From Pseudanabaena sp. Salubria-1 (GTDB lineage Bacteria; Cyanobacteriota; Cyanobacteriia; Pseudanabaenales; Pseudanabaenaceae): DNA of 64,000 nucleotides. The position numbers and the translations under genes were made by a program. Where the stretch lies: assembly GCA_023336205.1 (NCBI GenBank), contig JALQCR010000002.1:229978-293977 (forward strand), given 5' to 3'. A model generated the notes under the pieces. The model did no database searches and was not told the DNA's origin. It saw nothing but the letters and a program-made list of their open reading frames with translations. Of this stretch, positions 9,842 through 19,192 are shown one piece after another; positions within the stretch are counted from its first letter, which is position 1; every line of letters starts with the position of its first letter.

Positions 9842-10058
9842 AAATTAGTGCTAATATCCCCGATGTTTTATATCAACAATTGGAGTCTTTGGCGGAAAAG
9901 GAACAAATTTCTATAGATGGATTAGTGGCGATCTCTTTGTCGTCGAAGATTGCGTTGTGCTCAACTAGGGACTATTTAGAAAAGAAGGCTAAGTGTGTCA
10001 ATGGGATGCATTTGAGAAGATGTTAGCAAAAGTGCCTAATGTAGAACCAGATGAATGA
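9838..10058 (+). pseudogene. Antitoxin-like gene with a frameshift
   Basis: The ATG at 9838 opens a 62-residue frame (KISANIPDVLYQQLESLAEK...) that stops early. From about 10000 the next frame continues as WDAFEKMLAKVPNVEPDE to a stop at 10056-10058. One missing base near 9999-10002 explains the break. The restored product of about 73 residues fits small cyanobacterial antitoxins paired with PIN toxins. Upstream sequence GGAGGTGGAG is a strong ribosome-binding site. Family assignment rests on pattern recognition only. Confidence 0.55.
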
Positions 10059-10120
10059 GATCGCTTGTAAAGCAAGAAAATTATTTTTCCTTTTCCCCCT
10101 TTTCCTTACTTGAGGCTTGT

Positions 10121-13100
10121 ATGCGTTCTTTGCAGAAATCACTAAATCTGACTTACTTTTGCCTTTTGCCTTTTGCCCTTTTCCTTGTCAGTTTGCCTAT
10201 GCATGTGATGATGGTTGAGGTGGTGCAGGCACAGGCGGTACAAAGTCGCAAAGCTGAGGCAGATCAAATATTACAGCAAGGAATTCAGCTAGATAAAGTT
10301 AGTCGCCATCGTGAGGCAATTCAATTGTGGGAACAATCTCTACAAATTTATCGAGAAATTGGTGATCGTAGAGGTGAAGGAAATTCTCTTAATAATCTTG
10401 GCATTGCATACGATAGCCAAGAACAGTACCAAAAGGCAATTGATTACTACCTACAATCATTAGCAGTCTTTAAGAAAATCAAAGATCGCAAGGTTGAAAT
10501 GGATTTACTTATCCGTCTCGGCACTGCATACGATAGACTTGGACAATACCAGCAAAAAATTGATTACTATCAGCAATCCTTGGTGATCTCTAAGGAAATC
10601 GAAGATCGCAAAAGTGAAGGAGATTTGCTCAATGATCTTGGCAGTATATACCATAGACTAGGACAGTACCAAAAAGCGATTGATTATTATCAACAATCTT
10701 TAGTAATCAAAAAGCAAGTCGGAGATCTCAAGAATGAAGGATATGTTCTCGATAATCTTGGCATTGCATACAATAGTCTAGGACAGTACCGAAAAGCAAT
10801 TAATTACTGCCAGCAATCCTTAGCAATCTTTAAACAAATCGGAGATAGCAAGGGTGAAATGGGTACGCTTATACATCTTGGGAATGCATACTACAAGCTA
10901 GGACAGTACCAAAAAGCGATTAATTTCTACCAGCAATTCTTAGCAATTACGAAGCAAATCGAAGATCGTGAGAGTGAAGGATATGTTCTCGACAGTCTTG
11001 GCAATTCATACAATAGTCTAGGACAGTACCAAAAAGCGATTAATTTCTACCAGCAATCCTTAGCAATTCTTAAACAAATCGGAGATCGTAAAGGTGAAAT
11101 GAGTACGCTTATCCATTTTGGTAATGCATACGACGGTCTGGAACAATACCAGAAAATGATTGATTACTACCAGCAATCCTTAGTCATTGCGAAGCAAATT
11201 GGAGATCGTCTTAGAGAAGGAATTTTGCTCAGAGGTCTGGGAGGTGCATACTACAATAACGGACAGTACCAAAAAGCAATTGATTACTACCAGCAATCCT
11301 TGTCTCTGGCAAAGCAAGTTAGTGATTCCAATGTTGAAATTGCTTCGCTCATCGGTTTGGGACATGCAAACAAATATCTTGCACAGTACCAAAAAGCAAT
11401 TGATTTCTTCCAGCAATCCTTGTCTCTGGCAAAGCAAGTTGGTGATCACTATAGTGAAGGAAATTCGCTCATTGGGCTGGGCAATGCATACAATAATATC
11501 GGGCAGTCCCAAAAAGCGGTTGATTTCTACCAGCAATCCTTCGCAATCTTTAAACTAATTAAAGATCGCACGGGTGAAGGACTTTCACTTATAGGACTGG
11601 GCAATGGATATAGTAGTCTCGGACAGTATCAGAAAGCGATTGATTATTACCAGCAATCCTTAGCAATTGCGAAGCAAGCCGAGGATCATTATAATGAAGG
11701 AATTTCGCTAATGAATCTAGGTCTCGGATATGATAGGCTCGGACAGTATCAGAAAGCTATTGGTTTCTATCAACAATCTTTAGCAAGTGCAAAGCAAATC
11801 GGCTACCAAGATGGTGAAGGAAATTCACTTAATAATCTAGGCAGTACATACAGCAGTCTCGGGCAGTATCAGAAAGCGATTGATCTCTATCAGCAATCTT
11901 TATCTATCTTCAAACAAATTGGAGATCGTAGGGGTGAAGGATTGTCGCTTAGTAATCTAGCTGCTACATTTAAAAGTCTAAATCAAACCACATTAGCAAT
12001 TTTCTTCTACAAACAATCTGTTAACTCTTCTGAAGCTATTCGCAAAGATATTCAAGGGCTTCCCAAAGAATTACAAAATTCCTACAAAGAAACTGTTGTA
12101 GTAAGATATCGCCAACTTGCCGATCTTCTCCTTCAACAAAACCGTGTCCTCGAAGCCCAACGAGTCCTCGACCTTCTCAAAGTCCAAGAACTTGATGAAT
12201 TTTTGCGTGGCGTGCGTGGCAACACCAACACCCAACGCGGCATCGAAAACCTTCCACCCGAACAGCAAATCAACCAAGGCTATCAAAAACTCATCGACCA
12301 AGCCATAGCCATCGGCAAAGAACTAACTGAACTGCGTAGCATCAAACCCAAAGAACGCACGATCGCTCAAGACCAACGCATCGCCCAACTCGACACACAG
12401 GAAACCGAACTCGTCAAAGAATTTACCAAATTTATAGACAGCGATGAAGTTAAAACACTACTGAAAAAACTAGAAGCGATCGCCTTCAACCAACAAGACC
12501 TGCTAGGTAGACTCAGCGAATTCAACGCCCTGCAAGACAACCTTCGCAACCTCCAACAAGATGCCGTCCTTCTCTATCCATTAATCCTCGAAAACCGCCT
12601 CGAACTAGTCCTCGTCACTCCCTACTCCCCGCCGATCCGCCGCACCGTCAACGTCACCAGCAAAGAACTCAACCAAACCATAGTTGACTTCCGCTCCGCC
12701 CTCCAAAATCCTCGCACTGATGCAACCAAACCTGCCCAAAAACTCTATGACTGGCTGATTAAACCTATTGAAAAAGACCTCAATACCGCTAACACCAAAA
12801 CCATCATCTATGCTCCCGATGGACAACTGCGCTACATCCCCCTCGCCGCCCTCCATAACGGCAAACAATGGCTAACCCAACGCTATCGCATTAACAACAT
12901 CACCGCCGCCAGCCTCACTGACCTCAACACCAAACCCCAACGCGAGCTATCTGTCCTCGCAGGAGCCTATACCACCTCTGGCAAAAAATATAACTTTGCG
13001 ATCGGTGACGAGCAGTTCAACTTTGCGGGTTTACCATACGCAGAAATGGAAGTAAGTAAACTCGCGGAAACTATTTCTGAAACTACCCAACTCCGCGATG

Positions 13101-13666
13101 ATGGCTTCAGCTTCAAAATCACCAAACCGAAAATGGATGACTATGCGATCGTGCATTTTGCTACCCATGCCGCATTCCTCAAAGGTCAACCCGAAAAATC
13201 ATTCATTCTCTTTGGCAATGGCGATCGCATTTCCCTCATCGACATCAAAAAAGGCGCATTTGGTTCCCTCACTAATGTAGACCTTTTCGTTCTCAGTGCT
13301 TGCGAGACAGGTGTAGGCGGTAACTTCGGGACAGGTGCAGAAATCCTCGGTTTCGGCTACTTGATGCAAACCGCAGGCGCAAGAGCCGCCCTCGCATCCC
13401 TCTGGAAAGTTAATGACAGTGGTACACAAGCCTTGATGAACACCTTCTATGCCACCCTCGCCAATAACGCCATCACCAAAGCTGAAGCCCTTCGTCAAGC
13501 CCAAATCGCTCTGATTACAGGAGATTATAAAAACGTTGCTGGTAGTAGAGGGGAGATGGTAGCGATCGAGCAACGCATTCGCCAAGGACTTCCCAATGAA
13601 GTCGCCAATAACCTCAGTCATCCCTACTACTGGGCTTCTTTTATCTTGATTGGTAATGGCTTGTAA
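10121..13666 (+). CDS. Exported TPR-CHAT protein
   Basis: About 1181 residues from the ATG at 10121, chosen over the ATG at 10055 because it begins a good Sec signal peptide (MRSLQKSLNL then a long hydrophobic core and VQAQA) and follows TTGAGG. Around 14 TPR units of 40 residues (Y..LGQYQKAIDYYQQSLAI) fill residues about 50-620. They are more diverged than in the upstream paralogues. The CHAT domain (about 860-1181) has VHFATHA and LSACET, keeping the His/Cys dyad. It is a separate subgroup from the two upstream tandem copies and probably senses a different partner. Confidence 0.85.
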   Translation: MRSLQKSLNLTYFCLLPFALFLVSLPMHVMMVEVVQAQAVQSRKAEADQILQQGIQLDKVSRHREAIQLWEQSLQIYREIGDRRGEGNSLNNLGIAYDSQEQYQKAIDYYLQSLAVFKKIKDRKVEMDLLIRLGTAYDRLGQYQQKIDYYQQSLVISKEIEDRKSEGDLLNDLGSIYHRLGQYQKAIDYYQQSLVIKKQVGDLKNEGYVLDNLGIAYNSLGQYRKAINYCQQSLAIFKQIGDSKGEMGTLIHLGNAYYKLGQYQKAINFYQQFLAITKQIEDRESEGYVLDSLGNSYNSLGQYQKAINFYQQSLAILKQIGDRKGEMSTLIHFGNAYDGLEQYQKMIDYYQQSLVIAKQIGDRLREGILLRGLGGAYYNNGQYQKAIDYYQQSLSLAKQVSDSNVEIASLIGLGHANKYLAQYQKAIDFFQQSLSLAKQVGDHYSEGNSLIGLGNAYNNIGQSQKAVDFYQQSFAIFKLIKDRTGEGLSLIGLGNGYSSLGQYQKAIDYYQQSLAIAKQAEDHYNEGISLMNLGLGYDRLGQYQKAIGFYQQSLASAKQIGYQDGEGNSLNNLGSTYSSLGQYQKAIDLYQQSLSIFKQIGDRRGEGLSLSNLAATFKSLNQTTLAIFFYKQSVNSSEAIRKDIQGLPKELQNSYKETVVVRYRQLADLLLQQNRVLEAQRVLDLLKVQELDEFLRGVRGNTNTQRGIENLPPEQQINQGYQKLIDQAIAIGKELTELRSIKPKERTIAQDQRIAQLDTQETELVKEFTKFIDSDEVKTLLKKLEAIAFNQQDLLGRLSEFNALQDNLRNLQQDAVLLYPLILENRLELVLVTPYSPPIRRTVNVTSKELNQTIVDFRSALQNPRTDATKPAQKLYDWLIKPIEKDLNTANTKTIIYAPDGQLRYIPLAALHNGKQWLTQRYRINNITAASLTDLNTKPQRELSVLAGAYTTSGKKYNFAIGDEQFNFAGLPYAEMEVSKLAETISETTQLRDDGFSFKITKPKMDDYAIVHFATHAAFLKGQPEKSFILFGNGDRISLIDIKKGAFGSLTNVDLFVLSACETGVGGNFGTGAEILGFGYLMQTAGARAALASLWKVNDSGTQALMNTFYATLANNAITKAEALRQAQIALITGDYKNVAGSRGEMVAIEQRIRQGLPNEVANNLSHPYYWASFILIGNGL

Positions 13667-13813
13667 GTTCAAGTGGCGATCGCTTTGAGTAGCAGAAATG
13701 ACTGCTCACAAAGCTTTAGATCGGCTGTTACAAAATTTGGAAAACAGCAAAAAATAAATATCAATTAAATTTATCAAAAGACTGTTTTAAAAAGGTGTTT
13801 ATTAAAAAATGGT

Positions 13814-13842
13814 AGAGTATCGGTAATACTCTGTCTATGCAA
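13814..13842. repeat. Truncated copy of a palindromic repeat
   Basis: AGAGTAT and ATACTCT pair around a 5-base loop. The 3' arm continues as ATACTCTGTCTATGCAA (13826-13842), which is identical to the right arm of the perfect palindrome at 54841-54879. The outer part of the left arm is missing here. The IS1-family element inserted seven bases downstream. Confidence 0.6.
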
Positions 13843-13849
13843 AATGTAG

Positions 13850-14667
13850 GGTAGTCCTAAAAAGGAAAGGACGCACACGGAGGTAAAGAATCGTTGTAAT
13901 GATGAATAAAATTCCAAATGGCTCCAATGTGATTTTCCAATTTCTTAGAAAAAGATAAGGTCTTTCTAACTAGTCTTGATACTCGTTGACGTAACGTACA
14001 GTTGAATCTCTCAATATAGTTGGTCTTTCCCGTTTCTTTCCCGACAGCCCTATGACGTTTGCTGGGCAGGACAACTGGATAAGACGAATAGAAGTCAGTA
14101 TAAATAACCGCACATTGGCGATAGACGCTAGGCAACGATTCCCATAACTTCTGAGCTGATTCACCAGTGCGATCGCCTATATAACAACCGACAATTTCAC
14201 GAGTCTCGGCATCAATGGCAAGCCATACCCACTGTTTATTGCCTTTGTCGTCCACAAAAGACCACAATTCATCCATCTGTATGGTCAAACGGCGTTTTGG
14301 TTTTGGTTCTACCTCCACCTGCTGAGGAACGTTTTCATATTTATGATTGACGTAACTTTGCAACCATCTCTCTGAGACCTTGAGGACTCTGGCAATTCCA
14401 GCTAGTGGGATTTTTTCTAGTAGTAGTTTCTCAAGAAGGTCATAAGTGTCTTGGGTACGCTCTGAAACTCTCTGCCACTGTGGATTTTCTACAAATTGAC
14501 GACCACAGTCCCGACATTTATAATTTTGTTTTCCATGTCGTGTACTGCCGTTTTTTACAACGGATACGGACTGGCAGGATGGACAGGATGGCCTTGCTTC
14601 TGACATTACTTTACTTTGTATCAACTATCTGGATATTTTCCTACATCCTTTCCTTTTTAGGACTACC
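13850..14667 (-). mobile_element. IS1-family insertion sequence, copy 1 (818 bp)
   Basis: Terminal inverted repeats of 22 bp (GGTAGTCCTAAAAAGG...) sit at both ends. An 8-bp target duplication AAATGTAG is seen at 13842-13849 and 14668-14675. The element is identical in length to the copy at 27532-28349 and I see no difference between them, so transposition was recent. Confidence 0.93.
13857..14624 (-). CDS. IS1-family transposase (copy 1)
   Basis: 255 residues in one frame. The N-terminus carries a zinc-ribbon (CPSC...CRDC) followed by a helix-turn-helix region. The C-terminal catalytic part shows acidic residues in MDELWSF, YTDFYSSY and YIERFN, which fit the DDE triad. The ATG of MSEARP at 14606 is an alternative start. 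Unlike classical IS1, no frameshift is needed to make the full protein. Confidence 0.92.
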   Translation of the reverse strand: MIQSKVMSEARPSCPSCQSVSVVKNGSTRHGKQNYKCRDCGRQFVENPQWQRVSERTQDTYDLLEKLLLEKIPLAGIARVLKVSERWLQSYVNHKYENVPQQVEVEPKPKRRLTIQMDELWSFVDDKGNKQWVWLAIDAETREIVGCYIGDRTGESAQKLWESLPSVYRQCAVIYTDFYSSYPVVLPSKRHRAVGKETGKTNYIERFNCTLRQRVSRLVRKTLSFSKKLENHIGAIWNFIHHYNDSLPPCASFPF

Positions 14668-14676
14668 AAATGTAGG

Positions 14677-14822
14677 GGGTGCGACCTTCATATGATGCCT
14701 TCTCAAATTAGCAAAATCCTTGCCTAGTATAGCTTTTACTAAATTCATGCAAAAATTATTTTCTTAATTAGGAAAGCCAGAATCCTTACACAGTAACGGG
14801 TTATCAAGTAGAGGTCGCACCC
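14677..14822. other. Short sequence with 11-bp inverted ends; possible small mobile element or gene remnant
   Basis: GGGTGCGACCT (14677-14687) is repeated inverted at 14812-14822. No intact gene is seen. A short frame crossing the right end (about 14778-14850) reads ESQNPYTVTGYQVEVAPELV and stops, which looks like the tail of a lost gene. Either reading is weak. Confidence 0.3.
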
Positions 14823-14901
14823 GAATTAGTACAGCTAGTTCTTGAGTGAAAAAGGAGTAGATTCTGTAGTTATCATATGTACAATCGCTTAGATGACTGG
14901 C

Positions 14902-15165
14902 TCATACTTTGATTGCAAATGGTGTTGAATATAAGCGATTGACTTCATAGCTGATATAGGTTTGACCATTTTTCCAAGTTAGTTTATTGATTATGATGTC
15001 GGCATGGGCAAGCCAGTTTTCATCAACTAGAGCAATAGGAACATCAATGGGAATTAAACGATAATTTTGTTTTTGAGCTTGATGTTTTGCACCTTTGATA
15101 AGTTGTTGGGGATATTGTGATGGCGGAAGTTTGAGAATACTATTGATTTCGCAGGGCATACCCAT
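14902..15165 (-). CDS. DUF2584 family protein
   Basis: 87 residues from the ATG at 15165 (MGMPCEINSILKL), preferred over an upstream ATG at 15201 because family members begin at this point. The core IDVPIALVDENWLAHADI matches the cyanobacterial DUF2584 pattern. Function is unknown. It is monocistronic, lying downstream of an IS and of the FAD oxidoreductase gene. Confidence 0.7.
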   Translation of the reverse strand: MGMPCEINSILKLPPSQYPQQLIKGAKHQAQKQNYRLIPIDVPIALVDENWLAHADIIINKLTWKNGQTYISYEVNRLYSTPFAIKV

Positions 15166-15293
15166 TATTGTGTCCCAATTTTTGTAACATGTACCCAACA
15201 TACATTGCTTAGGGCTGTATGCAAAGTTAAGCTGTGGCTTTTAAATCTTTTAAGCTCAAATCTCTTTGAGCAACTGCTTAGAAAGAATTGAGC

Positions 15294-16841
15294 TTAAAAG
15301 ATTTCGTTCAACATATTTTGCTGCTGCTTCAGCGAAGCCAAAGAATTAGCCAGAATCTCGCCACTGGCGGCAACCGCAGGCAAGCCGATACCAGGGAAAG
15401 TGGAATCACCACAACAATACAAATTTGATAAGGGAGTATTAGCATTTGGAAATATCCCCTGTCCTGCGGCGATCGCTGGTCCATAACTGCCGCGATCTCT
15501 TCTCAGGAACCTTGCATGGGTTAGGGGTGTTCCAATCAAAGTAACTTCGCAACGAGTTCTTATATCAGGAATATAACGCTCTATCCCTTGCCATAGAATT
15601 TCAGCCCGTTCTTGTTTTAATTGTTCATAAGCCTCAGATTTACGATCTAAGCCTGACCATAACTCAAAGGGTTCCGTTGCAGGTGTATAGGCATGAATTG
15701 TATGCTTGCCTGTGGGCGAGAGGGATGGGTCTAAAACCGAAGGCATGGATACGGCAACGACATTTTGTGGCGCTGCCACTCCGATTTCCCAATCGTTTAC
15801 AACTAGCCAGTGACAGGGTAAATCTTTGGGTAAATCCGATGCTTCTATGCCTAGATGTAAATGCATAAAGCTAGGACAAGCGGGGATGTCTTGCCGCTCT
15901 TTATGTAATTGGTGCAGTTTTTTAGGCGATCGCTCTGATAGTGGTAATAATTTCAAGGTATCCCAAATCGATGCTCCTGAGACTACGGCTCGCGCTTGGA
16001 TTGTTTCACCGTTGGTTAACCTCACTCCAATCGCTTTTTCTCCATCGAGGATAATTTCCTGTACATGAGTATTGAGCCGTAATTCTCCTCCATGCTTTTG
16101 CAATCCCCTCAGCAATGCATCGACGACAGTTCCGACTCCGCCTTTGGGGTAGTCAAGTTGGACATTAGGGCGATACCAATCGGCAAACATAAAGGCAATT
16201 TCGGCGGTGAGCGTACCATTGGCGGGTAATCCTGACAGCATGAAGCAAAGTAAGTTCATCCAGTTCAAGATAAATGGGTCGGTTACTTCTGCTTCTAGGA
16301 TTTTGGAAAAGGGCTGGGTCAGCATTGGGAGTTGTGGTAAATCTCTCAGCATTTTCCAGAGATATTTACCTGCTGATAGAGCTACCTGCCAGTCATTGCG
16401 TAGAGCGATCGGCGGTAAAGCGGTGGCGGCTCTCCCCAGTGGCAACATGACTTTTTGTAATCTTTGCCATTCTTGAACTGCCTGTTTGCTTCTCAGTTTG
16501 GTCAAGATTTCGCTAAACGAATCGTTACCAACGGCGGCAAAAAATTGACCTTCGGGCATGGCACAGCCCCAGCCATCGTAGGTTAACCATTCAATTTTTT
16601 CTTCTAAAGCATCAAGTACATGGGCTAGAGGATTTGTTGATGGTCGTATAGACATTCCTGAAAACAGCGATGGCCCTGAGTCGAAGTTATAACCTTGACG
16701 ACTAAAGCTATGGGCGGCTCCTCCTGCAATGCTATGGCTTTCACAAATAAGGACTTTGTGTCCATATTTCGCTAGCAGCCCTGCACAGCATAGCCCACCA
16801 ATGCCGCTGCCTATTACTACTATGTCTGTTTCTTGATTCAT
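15294..16841 (-). CDS. FAD-dependent oxidoreductase, phytoene desaturase / carotenoid isomerase-like
   Basis: 515 residues. The N-terminus has the dinucleotide-binding motif VVIGSGIGGLCCAGLLAKYG, with an acidic residue ending the second strand (LICES). The C-terminus has NLYCCGDSTFPGIGLPAVAASG, the second FAD-binding region typical of CrtI/CrtISO-type enzymes. These enzymes desaturate or isomerise carotenoids at the membrane. The exact substrate cannot be told from sequence alone; cyanobacteria carry several paralogues. Confidence 0.75.
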   Translation of the reverse strand: MNQETDIVVIGSGIGGLCCAGLLAKYGHKVLICESHSIAGGAAHSFSRQGYNFDSGPSLFSGMSIRPSTNPLAHVLDALEEKIEWLTYDGWGCAMPEGQFFAAVGNDSFSEILTKLRSKQAVQEWQRLQKVMLPLGRAATALPPIALRNDWQVALSAGKYLWKMLRDLPQLPMLTQPFSKILEAEVTDPFILNWMNLLCFMLSGLPANGTLTAEIAFMFADWYRPNVQLDYPKGGVGTVVDALLRGLQKHGGELRLNTHVQEIILDGEKAIGVRLTNGETIQARAVVSGASIWDTLKLLPLSERSPKKLHQLHKERQDIPACPSFMHLHLGIEASDLPKDLPCHWLVVNDWEIGVAAPQNVVAVSMPSVLDPSLSPTGKHTIHAYTPATEPFELWSGLDRKSEAYEQLKQERAEILWQGIERYIPDIRTRCEVTLIGTPLTHARFLRRDRGSYGPAIAAGQGIFPNANTPLSNLYCCGDSTFPGIGLPAVAASGEILANSLASLKQQQNMLNEIF

Positions 16842-16987
16842 GGTTTCGATTGGTTAATCAAGGCTTTATTGCTTGGGCTATCTGGAGGCTTATGACTATT
16901 ATGGTATGGCAGAGATAGTTTAGGCATGGAATCAGGATACGAGTAAAACAGTGGCACGAAATGTTGAAGCATTTACGGAGAAAGCCC

Positions 16988-17926
16988 TTAGTTACTTTTT
17001 TGACGAAGTAGTTCGATTTCCTCTTTGGTTAAAGACCAACCTAATGCTCCAGCGTTTTGTTTAGCTTGATTAGCATTCTTTGCCCCAGGGATAGGAATGA
17101 CATTTCCTTGAGATATTAACCAATTCAAAGAAATTTGTGCAAAGGTTTTGCCGTACTTTTCAGAAAGATCTTTTAAGGTTGAAAATAGAGGCTCAAGCTT
17201 CTGTAAACCTTGGGGACTAAATCGAGAATCAATACGACGCGCACCTTGCAAGTTCTTCAAAGTCTCTGGTGTATATTTACCAGTAAGTAAACCTTGAGCA
17301 AGGGGACTATAGGCGAGAATCGTCACACCCAATTGTTGCGACTTTTCGAGAACTCCATTTTGTTCAATTTGTTTGTTTAAGAGAGAATAGGGAACCTGAT
17401 TTACCGCAAGAGGAATTCCTTTTTCAGAAAGATACTGATGGGCAAGAGTCATCTGCGCTGCGGAGTAATTACTTACACCTACTGATTGAATGCGTCCTTT
17501 TTTAACTTCATCCGCTAAGACTTCCATAAAGTCTTTGGTCTTGAGTATAAATTCTAAGGGCCAGTGAATTTGATAAAGACTAATTTGTGAAGTTTGTAAA
17601 CGCTCTAGGCTAGAGGTTAGAGCATCAACTATTGACGATTGACTCCAGCGCCAAGGCAGGGGGAAATACTTAGTCGCGATTTGGATTGGTTGCGAAGTTT
17701 GCTTACTAAACTTACCAATCAAACGTTCCGATTCCCCTAAACCATAAACTTCAGCAGTATCAAAAAAGGTGACTCCTGCATCCATCGAAGCTTGAAAAGC
17801 TTCCTCTACATCCTTTGCTCCAAAATCCTTGCCATAAGCCCAAAAAAGGGTGTCTCCCCATGCCCATGTTCCCACACCCAGCGCTGTTACAGTTGGTCCA
17901 TTGGAACCTAGTTTAGTGGTTTGCAT
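16988..17926 (-). CDS. Aldo/keto reductase
   Basis: 312 residues with the complete (beta/alpha)8 pattern. The catalytic tetrad is recognisable: Asp and Tyr in FFDTAEVYG, Lys in ATKYF, and His in YQIHWP. The NADPH-binding tail includes IPIPGAKNANQAKQN. It reduces aldehydes or ketones; substrate unknown. Same strand as the oxidoreductase gene 146 bp downstream of its stop, but no sign of an operon. Confidence 0.88.
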   Translation of the reverse strand: MQTTKLGSNGPTVTALGVGTWAWGDTLFWAYGKDFGAKDVEEAFQASMDAGVTFFDTAEVYGLGESERLIGKFSKQTSQPIQIATKYFPLPWRWSQSSIVDALTSSLERLQTSQISLYQIHWPLEFILKTKDFMEVLADEVKKGRIQSVGVSNYSAAQMTLAHQYLSEKGIPLAVNQVPYSLLNKQIEQNGVLEKSQQLGVTILAYSPLAQGLLTGKYTPETLKNLQGARRIDSRFSPQGLQKLEPLFSTLKDLSEKYGKTFAQISLNWLISQGNVIPIPGAKNANQAKQNAGALGWSLTKEEIELLRQKSN

Positions 17927-18221
17927 TTTTATTGACTAAATCTTTCTTGCCCATTATAGCTATACTCTACCTTGATCGGGTATGACAACAATCCGTACAA
18001 TTTTGTATGATGTAGATTCTCAGCTATGGGTTGAGTTTAGAATGACAGTTGGTGATATTTGAGCGCCGTTCTGGTTTGCCGATCTTATGATCGCACTACT
18101 ACTGAAAATGTAATTAGTCCCGCAGGGCGAGAGATTATCGTGATTCGGGGATAGATAATGCAGTTGATACTTCTAACTTCTTCTAGAGCTAACTTTCACT
18201 AATTTTTACACTCAAAATATT
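17927..18221. other. Intergenic region between divergent genes
   Basis: About 295 bp between the aldo/keto reductase and hydrolase genes. A short open stretch near 18060-18154 (VLVCRSYDRTTTENVIS..., stop at 18152-18154) has no clear start and could be a decayed gene. No convincing promoter motif was identified. Confidence 0.4.
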
Positions 18222-19082
18222 ATGACCGCAGAGCTTTGGCATCACGATAGGATTGAGACGAATGGCGTAAAACTGCACTATGTTTCCGAGGGTAAAGGTG
18301 CGCTGATGTTGATGCTGCATGGATTTCCAGAATTCTGGTACTCTTGGCGGCATCAAATACCTGAATTTGCGAAGGACTATAAAGTTGTTGCTGTCGATCT
18401 ACGTGGTTATAACGATAGTGATAAGCCTCAAGCTCAATCTGCCTATGTTATGTCAGAATTTGTGGAAGATATTAAAGGAGTAATCTCAGGCTTGGGCTAT
18501 GAGAGTTGTATTCTGGTTGGGCATGATTGGGGAGGAGCGATCGCATGGTCTTTTGCCTATGCCTATCCTGAGTTGGTGAGTCGTTTGATTGTGATGAATT
18601 TGCCGCATCCTGCTAAGTTTGCGGCTGGGTTAAAGACTCCGCAGCAGATGCTCAAGAGTTGGTATATTGCATTCTTTCAAATTCCATTTTTGCCTGAGTT
18701 CTTGATTCAGTTAAATGACTATCGGCTCATTGAGAGGGCTTTTCGAGGGATGGCGATCGATCAGAGTGCTTTTACGGATGCGGATATTGAGCAGTATAAA
18801 AATGCGTTTGCTAAGCGGGGGGCTTTGTCGGGCGCGATTAATTACTATCGCAATCTACTTACTTATTTATCCCAAAAGAAAGTGTGGGGTATTCTCAAAA
18901 TTCCGACTTTGATGATTTGGGGTGAGAAAGATCAGGCTTTGGGTAAGGAATTAACCTATGGGACGGAGGAATATGTGCAGGATTTGCGAATTCGCTATAT
19001 TCCTAATTGCAGTCATTGGGTGCAACAGGAGCAACCGCAGTTGGTTAATCAAATGATGCGTGGGTTTTTGGATGAGGAGTGA
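18222..19082 (+). CDS. Alpha/beta hydrolase, epoxide hydrolase-like
   Basis: 286 residues. The oxyanion-hole motif HGFPEFWYSW and nucleophile elbow GHDWGG (Asp nucleophile) point to the epoxide hydrolase / haloalkane dehalogenase branch rather than Ser esterases. The base His is in CSHWVQQEQP near residue 265. It is likely cytosolic, since no signal peptide is seen. Followed by a hairpin. Confidence 0.85.
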   Translation: MTAELWHHDRIETNGVKLHYVSEGKGALMLMLHGFPEFWYSWRHQIPEFAKDYKVVAVDLRGYNDSDKPQAQSAYVMSEFVEDIKGVISGLGYESCILVGHDWGGAIAWSFAYAYPELVSRLIVMNLPHPAKFAAGLKTPQQMLKSWYIAFFQIPFLPEFLIQLNDYRLIERAFRGMAIDQSAFTDADIEQYKNAFAKRGALSGAINYYRNLLTYLSQKKVWGILKIPTLMIWGEKDQALGKELTYGTEEYVQDLRIRYIPNCSHWVQQEQPQLVNQMMRGFLDEE

Positions 19083-19092
19083 AGGCAATGCT

Positions 19093-19119
19093 ATTTTGTA
19101 GCGCAAAGTACTACAAAAT
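19093..19119. terminator. Hairpin after the hydrolase gene
   Basis: ATTTTGTAG (19093-19101) pairs with CTACAAAAT (19111-19119) around a 9-base loop. No T run follows, so termination is plausible but not certain. Confidence 0.45.
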
Positions 19120-19192
19120 GAACAACAAAAATCAGACTAATTGATAGCGATGATTATACAATTGATGATTATTGCTATAGCCCGATCTCCCT

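Noticed and set aside
11187..11558. Frames on both strands inside the TPR part of the third complete CHAT gene
   Set aside because: They are shadows created by the 120-bp repeat structure.
13698..13757. 20-codon frame (MTAHKALDRLLQNLENSKK)
   Set aside because: Too short and without a ribosome-binding site or recognisable family; probably a remnant or chance.
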